NCBI GenBank assembly: GCA_050847315.1
Contig: CP193791.1
Direction: 5' to 3' (one strand)
DNA: 64,000 nucleotides
Origin: Cedecea sp000277545
GTDB taxonomy: Bacteria > Pseudomonadota > Gammaproteobacteria > Enterobacterales > Enterobacteriaceae
The notes under the pieces were generated by a model that saw only the letters and a program-made list of their open reading frames with translations, ran no database searches and had not been told where the DNA came from. Shown here in pieces: positions 18,728 through 28,287 of the stretch; position 1 is the stretch's first letter; each line of letters begins with the position of its first letter. Both the position numbers and the translations under genes were made by a program.

Positions 18728-19228
18728 CTACCACATGAGGATCTCATTTAAGGTTTTGATGCCTAGTTTTGCAGCAACCCGTGAACGCATTCCATAGATG
18801 GTTTTGTTTGACACCTTATATCTCCATGCTTCCTCGTCCACCGTCATCAGGTTAAAAAAACATTTCAGTGTTCTGTACTCGGTAGCCGTCAGGCGTCCGC
18901 TTCTTTTTCTGCTCAGTGAGGTGAGCCTCTCTGTCATTAAACCTTCGGAACATAACTCAGGAAGTATTAACTGACCGGAGTTTAATACAAAGGAGTTTCC
19001 ATTAGCAGATTTTAAATAATCTGCGACGGGGAGTAAGCTATGTTCCGTAATAATAAATGATGGCTGCATCCGTCTCATCTCCGCCCAGTTTGAAAGAACG
19101 ATTTCTTTGAGAGACCACTTCGCAAGATTCAATACCATTATTTCTTCTTCTGGTGTTTTTCCTGAAAACAAATGAGCTAAACCTTCAGAAAAAAAACGGT
19201 CCCTAGCTGGGTAAACGGTCAAAGTCAT
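18728..19228 (-). CDS. LuxR/EcpR-like HTH regulator divergent from the fimbrial operon
   Basis: 166 residues. The N-terminal half (YPARDRFFSEGLAHLFSG) has the same 'FFxxGL' start as the EcpR-like regulators in both modules. A C-terminal HTH is visible (RLTATEYRTLKCFFNLMTVD, then VSNKTIYGMRSRVAAKLGI). No receiver phosphoacceptor is obvious. It is divergently transcribed from the class 5 fimbrial operon, with the composite palindrome at 19292-19355 between them, so it is the likely operon-specific regulator and may autoregulate. Confidence 0.75.
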   Translation of the reverse strand: MTLTVYPARDRFFSEGLAHLFSGKTPEEEIMVLNLAKWSLKEIVLSNWAEMRRMQPSFIITEHSLLPVADYLKSANGNSFVLNSGQLILPELCSEGLMTERLTSLSRKRSGRLTATEYRTLKCFFNLMTVDEEAWRYKVSNKTIYGMRSRVAAKLGIKTLNEILMW

Positions 19229-19291
19229 TGCCTGATCCTTGTATGCTTAATGTTCGGATGAAATCTGGTCTAACCTGTTCATATTTTTAGC

Positions 19292-19355
19292 AACGATCGA
19301 TCAAAATCCGGTAGTATGATAGGTATTGACTATCATGTATTGGATTTTGATCGTT
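19292..19355. promoter_or_regulatory. Composite palindromic operator candidate, fimbrial operon
   Basis: AACGATCGATCAAAATCC (19292-19309) mirrors GGATTTTGATCGTT (19342-19355), around an inner TGATAG (19317-19322), seven bases, CTATCA (19330-19335). Further GATCAAAATAC and GATATCGATC elements follow to about 19385. It is the best-formed of the three related sites. Confidence 0.7.
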
Positions 19356-19455
19356 ATTTACGATCAAAATACTTGATATCGATCAGATTGTCTCTTAATA
19401 TCCACCAGGAAAAGAAAAATTTATTAACGTAACCTATTGATTGGTAGGTAAGTAA

Positions 19456-20184
19456 ATGGAATTAAGAGTTTTCAGGCTGACGTTACTCGCAGTATCCGCA
19501 TTTTTCATGCAGATAAATCCAACCTCAGGTGCAATGTACGTTTATCCCATGGAGGTATCTGTAGGTCTTAAAGGAGCCAGCCAGATAAAAGTCATCTCCC
19601 AGGACAATGATGTTCAGTTTATTAAAGTCAGTCTCAAGCAGATATTTCAACCCGGGACAGCGCAGGAGAAGGAGAAAACTAGTGATGCGTTTAGTGTTGC
19701 CGGACTGATTATTACGCCGCAAAAGATTGCGCTCTCTCCTGCAAGTGAGCGAGTGGTCAGACTTGTTTCTGTCATGCCTCCAGAAAAGGAAACAACGTGG
19801 CGTGCTTATTTTGAAAGCGTAAATGAAGATAACTTTATTGTGCAGCAAGGCGATTTAAAAAAATCGACAGCAACCGCAAGTATCGGCGTTAATGTTGTTT
19901 GGGGCGCACTTATTCACGTCGCGCCTGAAAAAGTTCAGGCAAGCCTTTTATTTATCGATGGTAGTGGCAAGGTGTTAAATAATGGCACAATCCGTATCCC
20001 GGTAAAAGAAGTGGGGGTTTGTGACCAGTCTGGCCAGTGTCAGTGGATAAAAGTGTCTGCAACCATATATCCGGATACAGAGGCCCGCCTGGCGGGGATC
20101 ACATTCTCACGCGATAAAAAGTATCGTATTAAATACGTAAACTGGATAACAGAAAAAACCGAAGAAATCTCTTTGTCTCTATAA
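19456..20184 (+). CDS. Class 5 (CS1/CFA/I-type) fimbrial periplasmic chaperone
   Basis: 242 residues with a signal peptide (hydrophobic core LLAVSAFFMQI, about residues 9-25). The product resembles CfaA/CooB/TcfA-type chaperones of the alternate chaperone-usher family: an Ig-like N-terminal domain with YPMEVSVGLK, the motif PQKIALSPASERVVRLVS, and a C-terminal domain with a Cys pair (VGVCDQSGQCQW). It escorts pilin subunits through the periplasm. First gene of a four-gene operon in the order chaperone, major pilin, usher, tip, exactly as in coo, cfa and tcf loci. Confidence 0.88.
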   Translation: MELRVFRLTLLAVSAFFMQINPTSGAMYVYPMEVSVGLKGASQIKVISQDNDVQFIKVSLKQIFQPGTAQEKEKTSDAFSVAGLIITPQKIALSPASERVVRLVSVMPPEKETTWRAYFESVNEDNFIVQQGDLKKSTATASIGVNVVWGALIHVAPEKVQASLLFIDGSGKVLNNGTIRIPVKEVGVCDQSGQCQWIKVSATIYPDTEARLAGITFSRDKKYRIKYVNWITEKTEEISLSL

Positions 20185-20238
20185 AGAGACTATTACTCCG
20201 TCCCCGACACCAGGGAACAACAATATAAGGAATGTTCG

Positions 20239-20745
20239 ATGAAAACTCAGATTAAAGTTATTTCATTTGTCAGCGTGCTTGTCACTACCTTCAGTGTGAA
20301 TGCTGTCCAGCGTGATATTACTGTCACGGCAAATATCGACCCTACGGTCGATGTCACACTTGCTGATGGATCACCTCTGCCGTCATCTATCGCCATGCAG
20401 TACCTGCCAGGCAAAGGTCTTGCCGCCCATAAAGAGAACATCAAGTTCTGGTCCAATACTGCGGACCGTGCGCTAAACGTCAGCCTGGCAAATACACCGT
20501 CGCTCACGGATGCGAATGGCGCTAACCCTATTCCGCTAAGTGTGTCCGTCAATGGCACCGCCCTCTCCACGACGGCGACAAGCCTTGCTTACGCCACCAC
20601 ATTCCCAAGCGGGATTACGAATGGCTCGTCGACCATGCCGTTGGTTATTTCACAGACCACGCCAGGCGCAGTTTCTGCAGCAGGGACCTATACCGGCATT
20701 GTAAGTCTTGTCGTGACCCAGGCCACTGCAGCAGCGGGCGGCTGA
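20239..20745 (+). CDS. Class 5 fimbrial major pilin subunit
   Basis: 168 residues with a signal peptide ending SVNA. The mature start (VQRDITVTANIDPTVDVTLA) strongly resembles CFA/I CfaB and CooA (..ITVTA..DPT.D...ADG..LP). There is no cysteine, as expected for this class, where subunits are joined by donor-strand exchange using the N-terminal strand. It forms the fimbrial shaft. It lies 54 bp after the chaperone and is followed by a very stable hairpin before the usher gene, a layout that would favour higher pilin mRNA levels. Confidence 0.9.
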   Translation: MKTQIKVISFVSVLVTTFSVNAVQRDITVTANIDPTVDVTLADGSPLPSSIAMQYLPGKGLAAHKENIKFWSNTADRALNVSLANTPSLTDANGANPIPLSVSVNGTALSTTATSLAYATTFPSGITNGSSTMPLVISQTTPGAVSAAGTYTGIVSLVVTQATAAAGG

Positions 20746-20758
20746 CAGAGATAAGAAT

Positions 20759-20782
20759 AATGACAGGGGAAACCCTGTCATT
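20759..20782 (+). promoter_or_regulatory. Intercistronic GNRA-capped hairpin between pilin and usher genes
   Basis: AATGACAGGG (20759-20768) pairs perfectly with CCCTGTCATT (20773-20782) around a GAAA tetraloop. No T-run follows, so it is better explained as an mRNA 3' stabiliser or processing barrier than as a terminator. The usher ribosome-binding site (ACAGGA) begins just downstream. Confidence 0.7.
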
Positions 20783-20798
20783 AGACAGGACTTCATGG

Positions 20799-23501
20799 AT
20801 GAATATACGATTCACGTTTCTGGCCGTAATGATAAGCGCGTATTCAGTCTCTCTGACGAGTAATGCATCATTGCGCGTACCCAGGGGATTTGAAGAGCTG
20901 GCCCGGGGTCAGACTATTCTCACGGAAGTCTCACTGTACGGACAATCGCTGGGGGTTTTCAAGAGCTGGGTGGATCTTGAAAGCATCCAGTTCATACAAC
21001 CGGACGCGTTGATATCTTCCATCCTGAGGGCATATCCGGACAACCCTCGGCTCAGCATCATGCTGCATAAGTCTCTGGATAAACCGTTTCGCCGCAACAG
21101 CCAGCTCTCCTGCAGTACGGGCGGTAACCAGCCCGGATGCGATTTTCTGGACACTCAGACGGTTGACGTTATCTATGATGAAAATAATGGCAGGATAAAT
21201 CTTTTTATTGCCCGGGATTATTTGCCAGCTAAAAAGCAGGACAATATTTATTACGACGTAAGCGCAGAAAGCCGTAATGCGCTCATTCATCAACAAAATG
21301 TCAATTTCGTTGCGGACAGGCGTTATCAGTCTGTGTCGCTTCAGGGTAACGGTACGTTGGGCGTTAGCGACGGGGGTTATCTCAACCTTGACTGGAATCT
21401 TCAGGGGCAACGTTCAGGCAATCAAAGCACGCATGATGTATCCGTCAATAATGCTTACATCAGGCAGGATTTTTTAAAGCGGATTTATGTGCAGGCAGGT
21501 GTCATGGACGCCCGGGACATATTCAGCAATACCGGGGGGAATATCAATCTCAGTCAGTTACCCCTGGGTAAAATTCGTGGCGTCAGGACGGGCTCGACGC
21601 TTGCATGGATAAACATGGATAAGGTCTCAACCGGCACGCCTGTCAATCTGTTTCTCTCACGTGATGCGAGAGTCGATGCTTATCGGGAAGGACAGCTACT
21701 GGCTTCATTTTATTTAAAAGCCGGTGCACAGATTCTGGACTCCCGGGCATTCCCTCAGGGAAGTTACACGCTTACTTTACGGATTTTTGAGGATAACCAG
21801 CTGGTAAGAACAGAAACAGTCCCTTACACCGGGCTGGGAGAACTTTCATCCCGCACGTTACAATGGTTTATTCAGGCGGGAGTACCGGACGCGGACGGGA
21901 TCTTCAGTGAGCGCACCGACAGGCAGGTCGTTCAGGCCGGGCTGAGGCTGCCGGTGAGCAATAACCTCGCTCTGACCACTGGTTCAGCTTTTTTCAATAC
22001 TGCGCGTTTCTGGGAAAGTGCGCTGGACTGGGCGCACGGTTTTGATTCCGGATGGCTTGACGGGCTTCTGACGTCGAGAGTCAGCTATCTGCACGGAAGC
22101 GAAGGCTCAAGAGGTAATATTCAGCAGGCAAATTACAGCGATGGTTTTTCGCTCAGTTTTTATCGTAGTGCAATGACGGCCCCGGAGTGTAACAGTCAGG
22201 GACTTCATCGCTACAGCATAAACGGTTGCTACAAGAGTAGTAGCGTGATGTTTTCTGTCCCGCTGGATAAGTGGTATGCCACACTCGGATTTGCCCGCAA
22301 CAGTAACCGGGGGCGGTATGTCTATCGCCGGGATATAGCTGATTTTGACCCGCGTGACCGGACGGCTGTTCCCTGGGAAAGAATTTATCAGACTCACTCT
22401 GAAAGCCGGACATGGCAGGCGGGCCTCACGCGCACGATTAATCTCAATGAGATTAATATCACATCAGGCATCAATGCCTTTTTTCGAAATGACAGCGCAT
22501 TTAATGCTCCGGATAAAGGCATGTTTATTACGCTTTCGTTCTCTGCAAGCAGGAATGGCGTGGACGGAAAGCGAAGTACATTTTCTGGCGGAGCAAACTG
22601 GCAGACCAGTAAGCGGGGTAATGACGGGCTGGGTTATAACATTGCTGCCAGTCAGTACAGCGATGAGACGGGGGAAAACGAAACAGGTGTGTCGCTTAAC
22701 GGCGTGAATACGGGCACGCTGACCGCTTCAGCTTATGGCCGTATGGGGGGGCAGTACGGCGCGGGGTCCCTGACCGTCAGTGACGCCTGGGACCGGACAA
22801 GTGGGGAACATCTGCTCAACGGTAGCGGTAATTACAGCTCCTCCCTCATCCTGGATCGGGATGGGCTGGCCGCTGGCCGCTGGGGAGATGGAACGCCTTC
22901 TTCAGCAATAACTGTGGGTGTTGAACAGCAAGACACCCCAGAAGTATCGCGGGTAAATGTCTCTGTGGACACCGGTGGAAGGAGTGAGGTGAGAGGCAAC
23001 AGCAGGGCGCTTTTTACTGTGCCGGGTTACAGGGAAAACCAGTTTGACGTCACGGAGTCCGTTGCCTCCCCTGAGGGAATAAGCAGTGAGATAAGCCGGG
23101 GTACCGGAGCAAGAAAAGTCTTCATGACTCCAGGAAAGGTCTTTAACCGGGCTGTGAGCGTGCAAACGCGCTACACGTGGCTTGGCCAGTTGCTGGATAA
23201 CAACCGCCACCCACTTGAAGGGGTCATCCCGCTTAATGTGATGGCATGGACGCCTCTGGGTAACGGAAGTTTTACCCTTCAGACGACGAGAAAGGTGGAA
23301 AAGTTGTACGTTGTGAAAAACGAATCCTACTGGCAGTGTGGGATGAAGGTCAGCATGATGAGAGATGTTATTCGTTATGTCGGGGAAACGAGGTGCCAGC
23401 GTACAGATCTTGCAAGGCTGCCTGCGGCAGAACAAAAGCAGGTTGTTCTGATGACTGCAGGGTTAAGTGATCATACGAAAAATACCGCTATGAATAATTA
23501 A
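20799..23501 (+). CDS. Class 5 fimbrial outer-membrane usher
   Basis: 900 residues from ATG 20799, preferred over ATG 20760 because AGGA lies 8 bp upstream and the protein then starts with a signal peptide (MNIRFTFLAVMISAYSVSLT). An N-terminal domain (RVPRGFEELARGQTILTEVS) precedes the barrel and plug region and a C-terminal domain with a Cys pair (QCGMKV, TRCQRT). It matches CfaC/CooC/TcfC-type ushers in length and in the RGFE-like start. It assembles and secretes the fimbria at the outer membrane. The stop is 9 bp from the tip gene. Confidence 0.88.
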   Translation: MNIRFTFLAVMISAYSVSLTSNASLRVPRGFEELARGQTILTEVSLYGQSLGVFKSWVDLESIQFIQPDALISSILRAYPDNPRLSIMLHKSLDKPFRRNSQLSCSTGGNQPGCDFLDTQTVDVIYDENNGRINLFIARDYLPAKKQDNIYYDVSAESRNALIHQQNVNFVADRRYQSVSLQGNGTLGVSDGGYLNLDWNLQGQRSGNQSTHDVSVNNAYIRQDFLKRIYVQAGVMDARDIFSNTGGNINLSQLPLGKIRGVRTGSTLAWINMDKVSTGTPVNLFLSRDARVDAYREGQLLASFYLKAGAQILDSRAFPQGSYTLTLRIFEDNQLVRTETVPYTGLGELSSRTLQWFIQAGVPDADGIFSERTDRQVVQAGLRLPVSNNLALTTGSAFFNTARFWESALDWAHGFDSGWLDGLLTSRVSYLHGSEGSRGNIQQANYSDGFSLSFYRSAMTAPECNSQGLHRYSINGCYKSSSVMFSVPLDKWYATLGFARNSNRGRYVYRRDIADFDPRDRTAVPWERIYQTHSESRTWQAGLTRTINLNEINITSGINAFFRNDSAFNAPDKGMFITLSFSASRNGVDGKRSTFSGGANWQTSKRGNDGLGYNIAASQYSDETGENETGVSLNGVNTGTLTASAYGRMGGQYGAGSLTVSDAWDRTSGEHLLNGSGNYSSSLILDRDGLAAGRWGDGTPSSAITVGVEQQDTPEVSRVNVSVDTGGRSEVRGNSRALFTVPGYRENQFDVTESVASPEGISSEISRGTGARKVFMTPGKVFNRAVSVQTRYTWLGQLLDNNRHPLEGVIPLNVMAWTPLGNGSFTLQTTRKVEKLYVVKNESYWQCGMKVSMMRDVIRYVGETRCQRTDLARLPAAEQKQVVLMTAGLSDHTKNTAMNN

Positions 23502-23510
23502 GGCGTAAAT

Positions 23511-24662
23511 ATGTATTTTAAAAATGTTTTACTATACTTAATCTCATTTTTATCCATTGTTTCATTCTCTTGTAAAGCTATTTACGAGCCACCGATGAAC
23601 AGAACTACAAATCTTACAGCTGAATTTGATAAAAACTCACTACCTGCTTCTTTAATTATCTGGAATGCTTTATCAGGCGGTCAGGATGATACTAATGGAC
23701 AAAAATGGGGAAGAAATACACTAACCTGCCTTAATGCTACAGACACCACATATGGAGCTTGTGCGACTACGTCTTCGTGGTGGTACAACTCAACAGACAA
23801 CAGACTTTACGTAAGACTGTCTTTTTCTCTTAAAGGAAGTTCAACTAAAGTTGATTTAAATATTACGCCTATAAAACAATGGAATGTTATTTCTGGAGGT
23901 TGTGCAGGACAATCCAAAAACACCCCTGCTTCAATGACTACTGGCTGCGATAATGCTTTAATCGTGACCAGTGATTTCACTTACAGCATTCCGCAAAGTG
24001 AGCTTGCCAAACTCTCATCTCCAGGCACCTGGACCGCTACGTTGAAGCAAAATTTACGTTTATGGGACAATGGATATGGAATATTGGGTGTTTGGAGTGC
24101 GGATATATCATTGACAGTGACAGACCTTAAAAGTCAGCAAGTTTATTTCCCAACATTCCCTTATTCAACCCCCCAGGTAAATCTTAATTTATCCAATCGC
24201 ACTGGCACTAAGAATACACAAAGTATGAGCGGTAAGTCTGTATTAGATATGTGTCTATATGATGGGAAAAACTCGACAAGCTCTCAGGTTAATATGATAT
24301 TCAGCGACGAGAGAGCGAGTGCTCCAGGAAGGCAGCCTGGATTTTTTTCTGTTTATCGAAATGGCGCTGACAAAAGTCAGGCTGAAAACAGAGTTGATTA
24401 CCAGCTTAGCGTATTAAACCCTACATCCGGACAGTCACAGATTATAAGTAATGGAGCGGAGGTTTTATGGAAAAATACGAATGAAAGAAAAATTCAGAGA
24501 CAAGTTGTTATTCCCGGTGTTTCGGGTGTTTCTTTATGCGTGCCAGCACCATTAACATTTACAACACCGCAATTCCGCTTTGCCGATAAGTCAGCAGGAA
24601 TATATAGTGGGAAACTCACTGTTATATATACACCATCTACCCAGTCTAATTTAACTAACTAG
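23511..24662 (+). CDS. Class 5 fimbrial tip adhesin/minor subunit
   Basis: 383 residues with a signal peptide (YLISFLSIVSFSCKA). It resembles CfaE/CooD: an N-terminal adhesin domain with cysteine pairs (LTCLNATD...YGACA; GGCAGQ...TGCDNA) and a C-terminal pilin-like domain (LDMCLYDG ... SLCVPAP). The tip subunit initiates assembly and binds receptors. It is more AT-rich than the usher gene, which is common for exposed adhesins. No clear terminator is visible downstream. Confidence 0.85.
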   Translation: MYFKNVLLYLISFLSIVSFSCKAIYEPPMNRTTNLTAEFDKNSLPASLIIWNALSGGQDDTNGQKWGRNTLTCLNATDTTYGACATTSSWWYNSTDNRLYVRLSFSLKGSSTKVDLNITPIKQWNVISGGCAGQSKNTPASMTTGCDNALIVTSDFTYSIPQSELAKLSSPGTWTATLKQNLRLWDNGYGILGVWSADISLTVTDLKSQQVYFPTFPYSTPQVNLNLSNRTGTKNTQSMSGKSVLDMCLYDGKNSTSSQVNMIFSDERASAPGRQPGFFSVYRNGADKSQAENRVDYQLSVLNPTSGQSQIISNGAEVLWKNTNERKIQRQVVIPGVSGVSLCVPAPLTFTTPQFRFADKSAGIYSGKLTVIYTPSTQSNLTN

Positions 24663-25074
24663 AGCGTACGTTAAATACGACGAGCTATTGCAATAAATGG
24701 ATTTCTATTACAAGGTTCGCTATGCTGAGCAGATTTACTTACATTATTACAAATAACTTTAGCTATGGACGTGTTTAAATGATAAGCGTTATTGCAAGGG
24801 TGACTAGTAAACCATAAAATTTCTTAGTGGACGGTATAATAGGCATTAGCTCTCAAGTAGAGAGAGTATATAAAGGGTTATAATTTGGATGCTGGTCGCC
24901 TTTTAATCATCTTTCCATGGTGGGTGGAGAGCTTAGCTGATGGATGTAGTTGCAGATAAAAGTACCGTTGTGCCAATCGAATACGGCTAAAACGAACTCT
25001 CTGATCGGCACTTGCAGGTAGACTGGTGCAGGGCTGGAGACAAGGTTGCGCTCTACCTTTTTCTTTAACGCGAA
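24663..25074. other. Intergenic region between fimbrial operon and IS
   Basis: About 410 bp with no recognisable gene. A short GATGGATGTAG-type stretch and mixed base composition near 24900 suggest remnants of inserted DNA, but nothing can be named. Confidence 0.35.
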
Positions 25075-25153
25075 TGACCTTCCCCCTGAAAACAGTGCCA
25101 GGCTAAACTGAAGTCTCCGGTCTTTCTTCCATCTCAAAGAGAGGCACACCGCC

Positions 25154-25420
25154 ATGAAAAAGACCCGTTATACCGAAGAACAGATAGCCTTTGCGCTGAA
25201 ACAGGCCGAAACCGGTACTTGCATCGGGGAAGTCTGCAGAAAAATGGGCATTTCTGAAGCCACTTTTTATAACTGGAAGAAGAAATTCGCTGGTCTGGGC
25301 CTGACAGAACTGCGTCGTTTGCGGCAGCTGGAGGATGAAAATCAGCGGTTGAAAAAGCTTGTCGCTGACCTGAGTCTGGACAAAGAGATGCTGCAGGAGG
25401 TACTGAAGCAAAAGTTCTGA
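25154..25420 (+). CDS. IS3-family transposase OrfA
   Basis: 88 residues, HTH of OrfA type (FALKQAETGTCIGEVCRKMG, ISEATFYNWKKKFAG) followed by a leucine-zipper region (LRQLEDENQRLKKLVADLSL). Intact, but its partner frame is broken, so the element cannot transpose by itself. Confidence 0.9.
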   Translation: MKKTRYTEEQIAFALKQAETGTCIGEVCRKMGISEATFYNWKKKFAGLGLTELRRLRQLEDENQRLKKLVADLSLDKEMLQEVLKQKF

Positions 25421-26252
25421 GGCCGGCTCAGAAGCGTCAGGCGGTACATTTCCTGCGGGAAGCTTACCGTATCAGTGTCCGGCGGGGATGTGGACTGCTG
25501 ATGCAGAGCAGAACCGTTTACCACTGGCAGAGTCGGCGGGATGATCGAGCGATTACCCTTCGCATCAGGGAAATAGCGGAAACCCGGATCCGCTACGGCT
25601 GCCCGCGTATTCATATTCAGTTGCGACGGGAAGGCTGGCCTGTTAACCACAAGAAAACACACAGAATCTATTGTCTGGAAGGACTGAACCTGCGGAGAAA
25701 GCGTCCGCGCAGGCATGTCAGTGCAGCGCATCGCCAACAGCGCCCCTTCCTGACCGGTGTCGATTAGTGCTGGAGTATGGATTTCGTGTCGGATAATCTG
25801 TTTAACGGACGGCGTTTTCGGGTGTTAACTGTAGTGGATAATTTTAGTCGTGAGTGTCTGGCGATCCACGCAGGAAAGTCGCTGAAGGGCGAGGATGTGG
25901 TCGCTGTGATGGAAGCATTACGCTTACTGAGTAAACGCCAGCCTGTGCGTATTCAGACAGATAACGGCAGCGAGTTTATCTCGAAGAGCCTGGATAAATG
26001 GGCGTATGAAAATGGGGTGACAATGGACTTCTCTCGTCCAGGAAAGCCGACAGATAACCCGTTTATTGAATCATTTAACGGTAGTCTGCGGGATAATGCC
26101 TGAACATTCACTGGTTCCTCTCACTGGAAGATGCGCAGAATAAACTCGACAGCTGGCGCAGGGAATATAATCATGGGAGAACGCATTCATCATTAAATGA
26201 CATGACCCCGGCTGAATTTATCCGGAGCCTACAAAAAGACGAAGATCTCTGA
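25417..26252 (+). pseudogene. IS3-family transposase OrfB, broken
   Basis: The frame runs from the OrfA overlap (LRPAQKRQAVHFLREAYRI) and is interrupted by TAG at 25765-25767, just before CWSMDFVSD. It resumes in the same frame and is then lost at about 26096, where GGGATAATGCC appears to miss one base compared with the usual GGGATGAATGCC. The D, D and E residues are all present in the broken pieces. One nonsense and one frameshift mutation make it a pseudogene. Confidence 0.88.
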
Positions 26253-26284
26253 TTTAGCACTGCATTGATTTTGGGCCAGGGTCA

Positions 26285-26335
26285 AAAACCCAGAAACCTC
26301 AAAAAGTGCGTGGAACTAAAACGGGTGTACTTACA
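26285..26335 (+). mobile_element. Right-end fragment of the 46351-47556 type IS
   Basis: The 51 bp through GGGTGTACTTACA match the last bases of the complete element at 46351-47556. Nothing else of that IS is present here. It marks an old rearrangement point. Confidence 0.85.
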
Positions 26336-26575
26336 CCGGGACTTAACCCGGCACGGCCACGAGCTTGCGTATATAAAGATCTGTTGCTAATTTTTCAGGG
26401 TATTCATTGGATTACAGATAGCATAAATTGAAGAGAAAATCGTTATTCTGGCGGTCAAAAACGTACATTGTTGCCGGATCATACCCAGCATTACGTTCCC
26501 GGCCCCTGAATAACAGAGACAGATGCTGAAACGGTGATGTTTCATTCAGGCTAAAAATGAATCAGGGGGTTATGT

Positions 26576-27364
26576 ATGTTTACAGATCTTCAGGGAAAAG
26601 TGGCTGCAGTAACAGGCTCCTCCAGAGGAATAGGGGCTGCAATTGTTACCCGCTTAGTTGAAGAAGGCATGAATGTCGTCATCAATTATCATTCAGACAA
26701 AGAAGAAGCGCAGGCGCTGGCTGATAAACTGAACGGCCTTAAGTCGGGAAAAACGACCATATTTGGCGGTGATATCAGTGATGAAAATACTGCCCATGAC
26801 TTCGTTACGGCTGCGATAGATCATTTCGGAAAACTGGATTTGCTGATTAATAACGCCGGGATTGAAACTCAAAACCCGACGCACAGAATAAGCCTTGATG
26901 ACTGGCGCAGGATCATTGACGTCAATCTTACCAGTTTTTTTCTCACCGGGAGATCTGCGCTTAACTACTTTTTAGAAAACGACATTAAAGGCAATATTAT
27001 AAATGTGTCATCTGTTCACGAGATCATTCCCTGGCCGACTTTCGCCAGCTATTCTGCCAGCAAAGGGGGAGTACGTATGCTGACTCAATCCCTCGCGCTG
27101 GAATATGCTGCAAAGGGCATCCGGGTTAACGCTATTGGGCCGGGTGCTATAAACACGCCCATGAATCAGGATAAAATGAGCGATGAGACGTTACGTGTGG
27201 AGCTGGAAACGCTTATTCCAATGAAGTATGTCGCTGAGCCAGAGGTTGTTGCAAATGTTGCCGCCTGGCTGGCTTCAGACCAATCAGCCTATATTACCGG
27301 GCAGACCATTTTTGTGGATGGCGGGATGACGCTGTATCCCTCATTCCAGGGTGGGAAGGGCTGA
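26576..27364 (+). CDS. Short-chain dehydrogenase/reductase, glucose 1-dehydrogenase-like
   Basis: 262 residues, classical SDR. The TGSSRGIG cofactor motif lies at about residues 14-21, LLINNAGIE at about 89-97, the catalytic Ser in NVSSVHE, the YSASKGG active-site Tyr/Lys at about 163-169, and a C-terminal TGQTIFVDGGM. The N-H at the end of strand 2 suggests NADP(H) or NAD(H) use cannot be decided. The closest family from memory is Bacillus-type glucose 1-dehydrogenase, but substrate is uncertain. ATCAGGGGGT precedes the start. A terminator hairpin follows directly, so it is monocistronic. It is a metabolic gene isolated in the adhesion island. Confidence 0.8.
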   Translation: MFTDLQGKVAAVTGSSRGIGAAIVTRLVEEGMNVVINYHSDKEEAQALADKLNGLKSGKTTIFGGDISDENTAHDFVTAAIDHFGKLDLLINNAGIETQNPTHRISLDDWRRIIDVNLTSFFLTGRSALNYFLENDIKGNIINVSSVHEIIPWPTFASYSASKGGVRMLTQSLALEYAAKGIRVNAIGPGAINTPMNQDKMSDETLRVELETLIPMKYVAEPEVVANVAAWLASDQSAYITGQTIFVDGGMTLYPSFQGGKG

Positions 27365-27370
27365 ATCATG

Positions 27371-27400
27371 AGTGAAGTGAAATCTGTCACTTCACTCTTT
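27371..27400 (+). terminator. Rho-independent terminator after the SDR gene
   Basis: AGTGAAGTGA (27371-27380) pairs perfectly with TCACTTCACT (27387-27396) around AATCTG, followed by CTTTC. Confidence 0.75.
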
Positions 27401-28287
27401 CAGTCACCGCATAAGCGGTCTCAGAAGTCCTGAGACAGAATAGTCGTCGGGCGTTTCTTCACAGACGAGTTACGCGCTGTGACAACAATTTATCGACTAT
27501 ATCTGCAAAATTGGCAGTAGAGGCAATAAATACGCTAATACCGCGCGGGATAAGAACAATGCTTATGTAGTACGCTTGTTATCTTGCCAGCCTGTGTCCG
27601 CAGAGGCTCAGGCAGTTACAGCTTTCCGCACCTTTTGGAAGTACACTGTAAGATGGTCAAGTTGTATACCTTAGCGTAATTGCTGGACTGAACGTACCGG
27701 CTCTGAAAGTGGTGCGTGGAAGACCAGTCTGATGAGATACATCGTCTCTGATGGTGAAAGAGTCAACATTGCCACAGAACGTTTATATTCATCTTTGTTT
27801 AAGACTGAAAGTCAGTTGCATCAAGACAATCATTTTCTTTTATAACATGTATATTCTGGTCAGTTGCAACTAAGTTTTGCAAGGTATGAGTGAGCTATTT
27901 TAAAGAATAAACAGGATGATGGGTGTCATCCACGTCATTCTACTTTCATTTAACGTAAATATTATGCCAAAAATATTTATTTCAAAAAGCAGTCTGGAAG
28001 TGAATGCAGCAATTATTTAATGCGTTCTGTGCACAAAAAAATAGAATATATCCTCAGCCCAGGGTATTCTCGATTAAAATAATAGGGGTATTCGTTGATT
28101 AACTATATATCAGCAGATGTTTCACCGTCGGTAATGCATTTTAAGTCATAAAGGTTTTATCTGAAAGCTGTCCCGTTGTTGGTTGTGAATCCGAGGGGAT
28201 CGCAGCTATATATTCTGCAATCAGGAGTCGAACTTTGTTGTAAAAAAGGTTTTTAAACTATTTCCCAGGTAGGGAGACATACATTCT
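27401..28287. other. Intergenic region without recognisable gene
   Basis: About 890 bp between the SDR terminator and the hha-like gene. No open frame of credible length, no RNA gene and no IS end recognised. AT-rich toward its right half, where the hha promoter should lie. Confidence 0.4.

Larger units (their letters stand above)
25075..26284 (+). mobile_element. IS3-family element (IS407-like group), copy 2, inactive
   Basis: Left end TGACCTTCCCCCTGAAAAC at 25075 matches the reverse complement of the right end (TGACCCTGGCCCAAAATC) with mismatches; total length 1210 bp. OrfA is intact but OrfB has lesions. It directly abuts the terminal fragment of another IS at 26285, so one element inserted into or recombined with the other. 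Confidence 0.82.
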
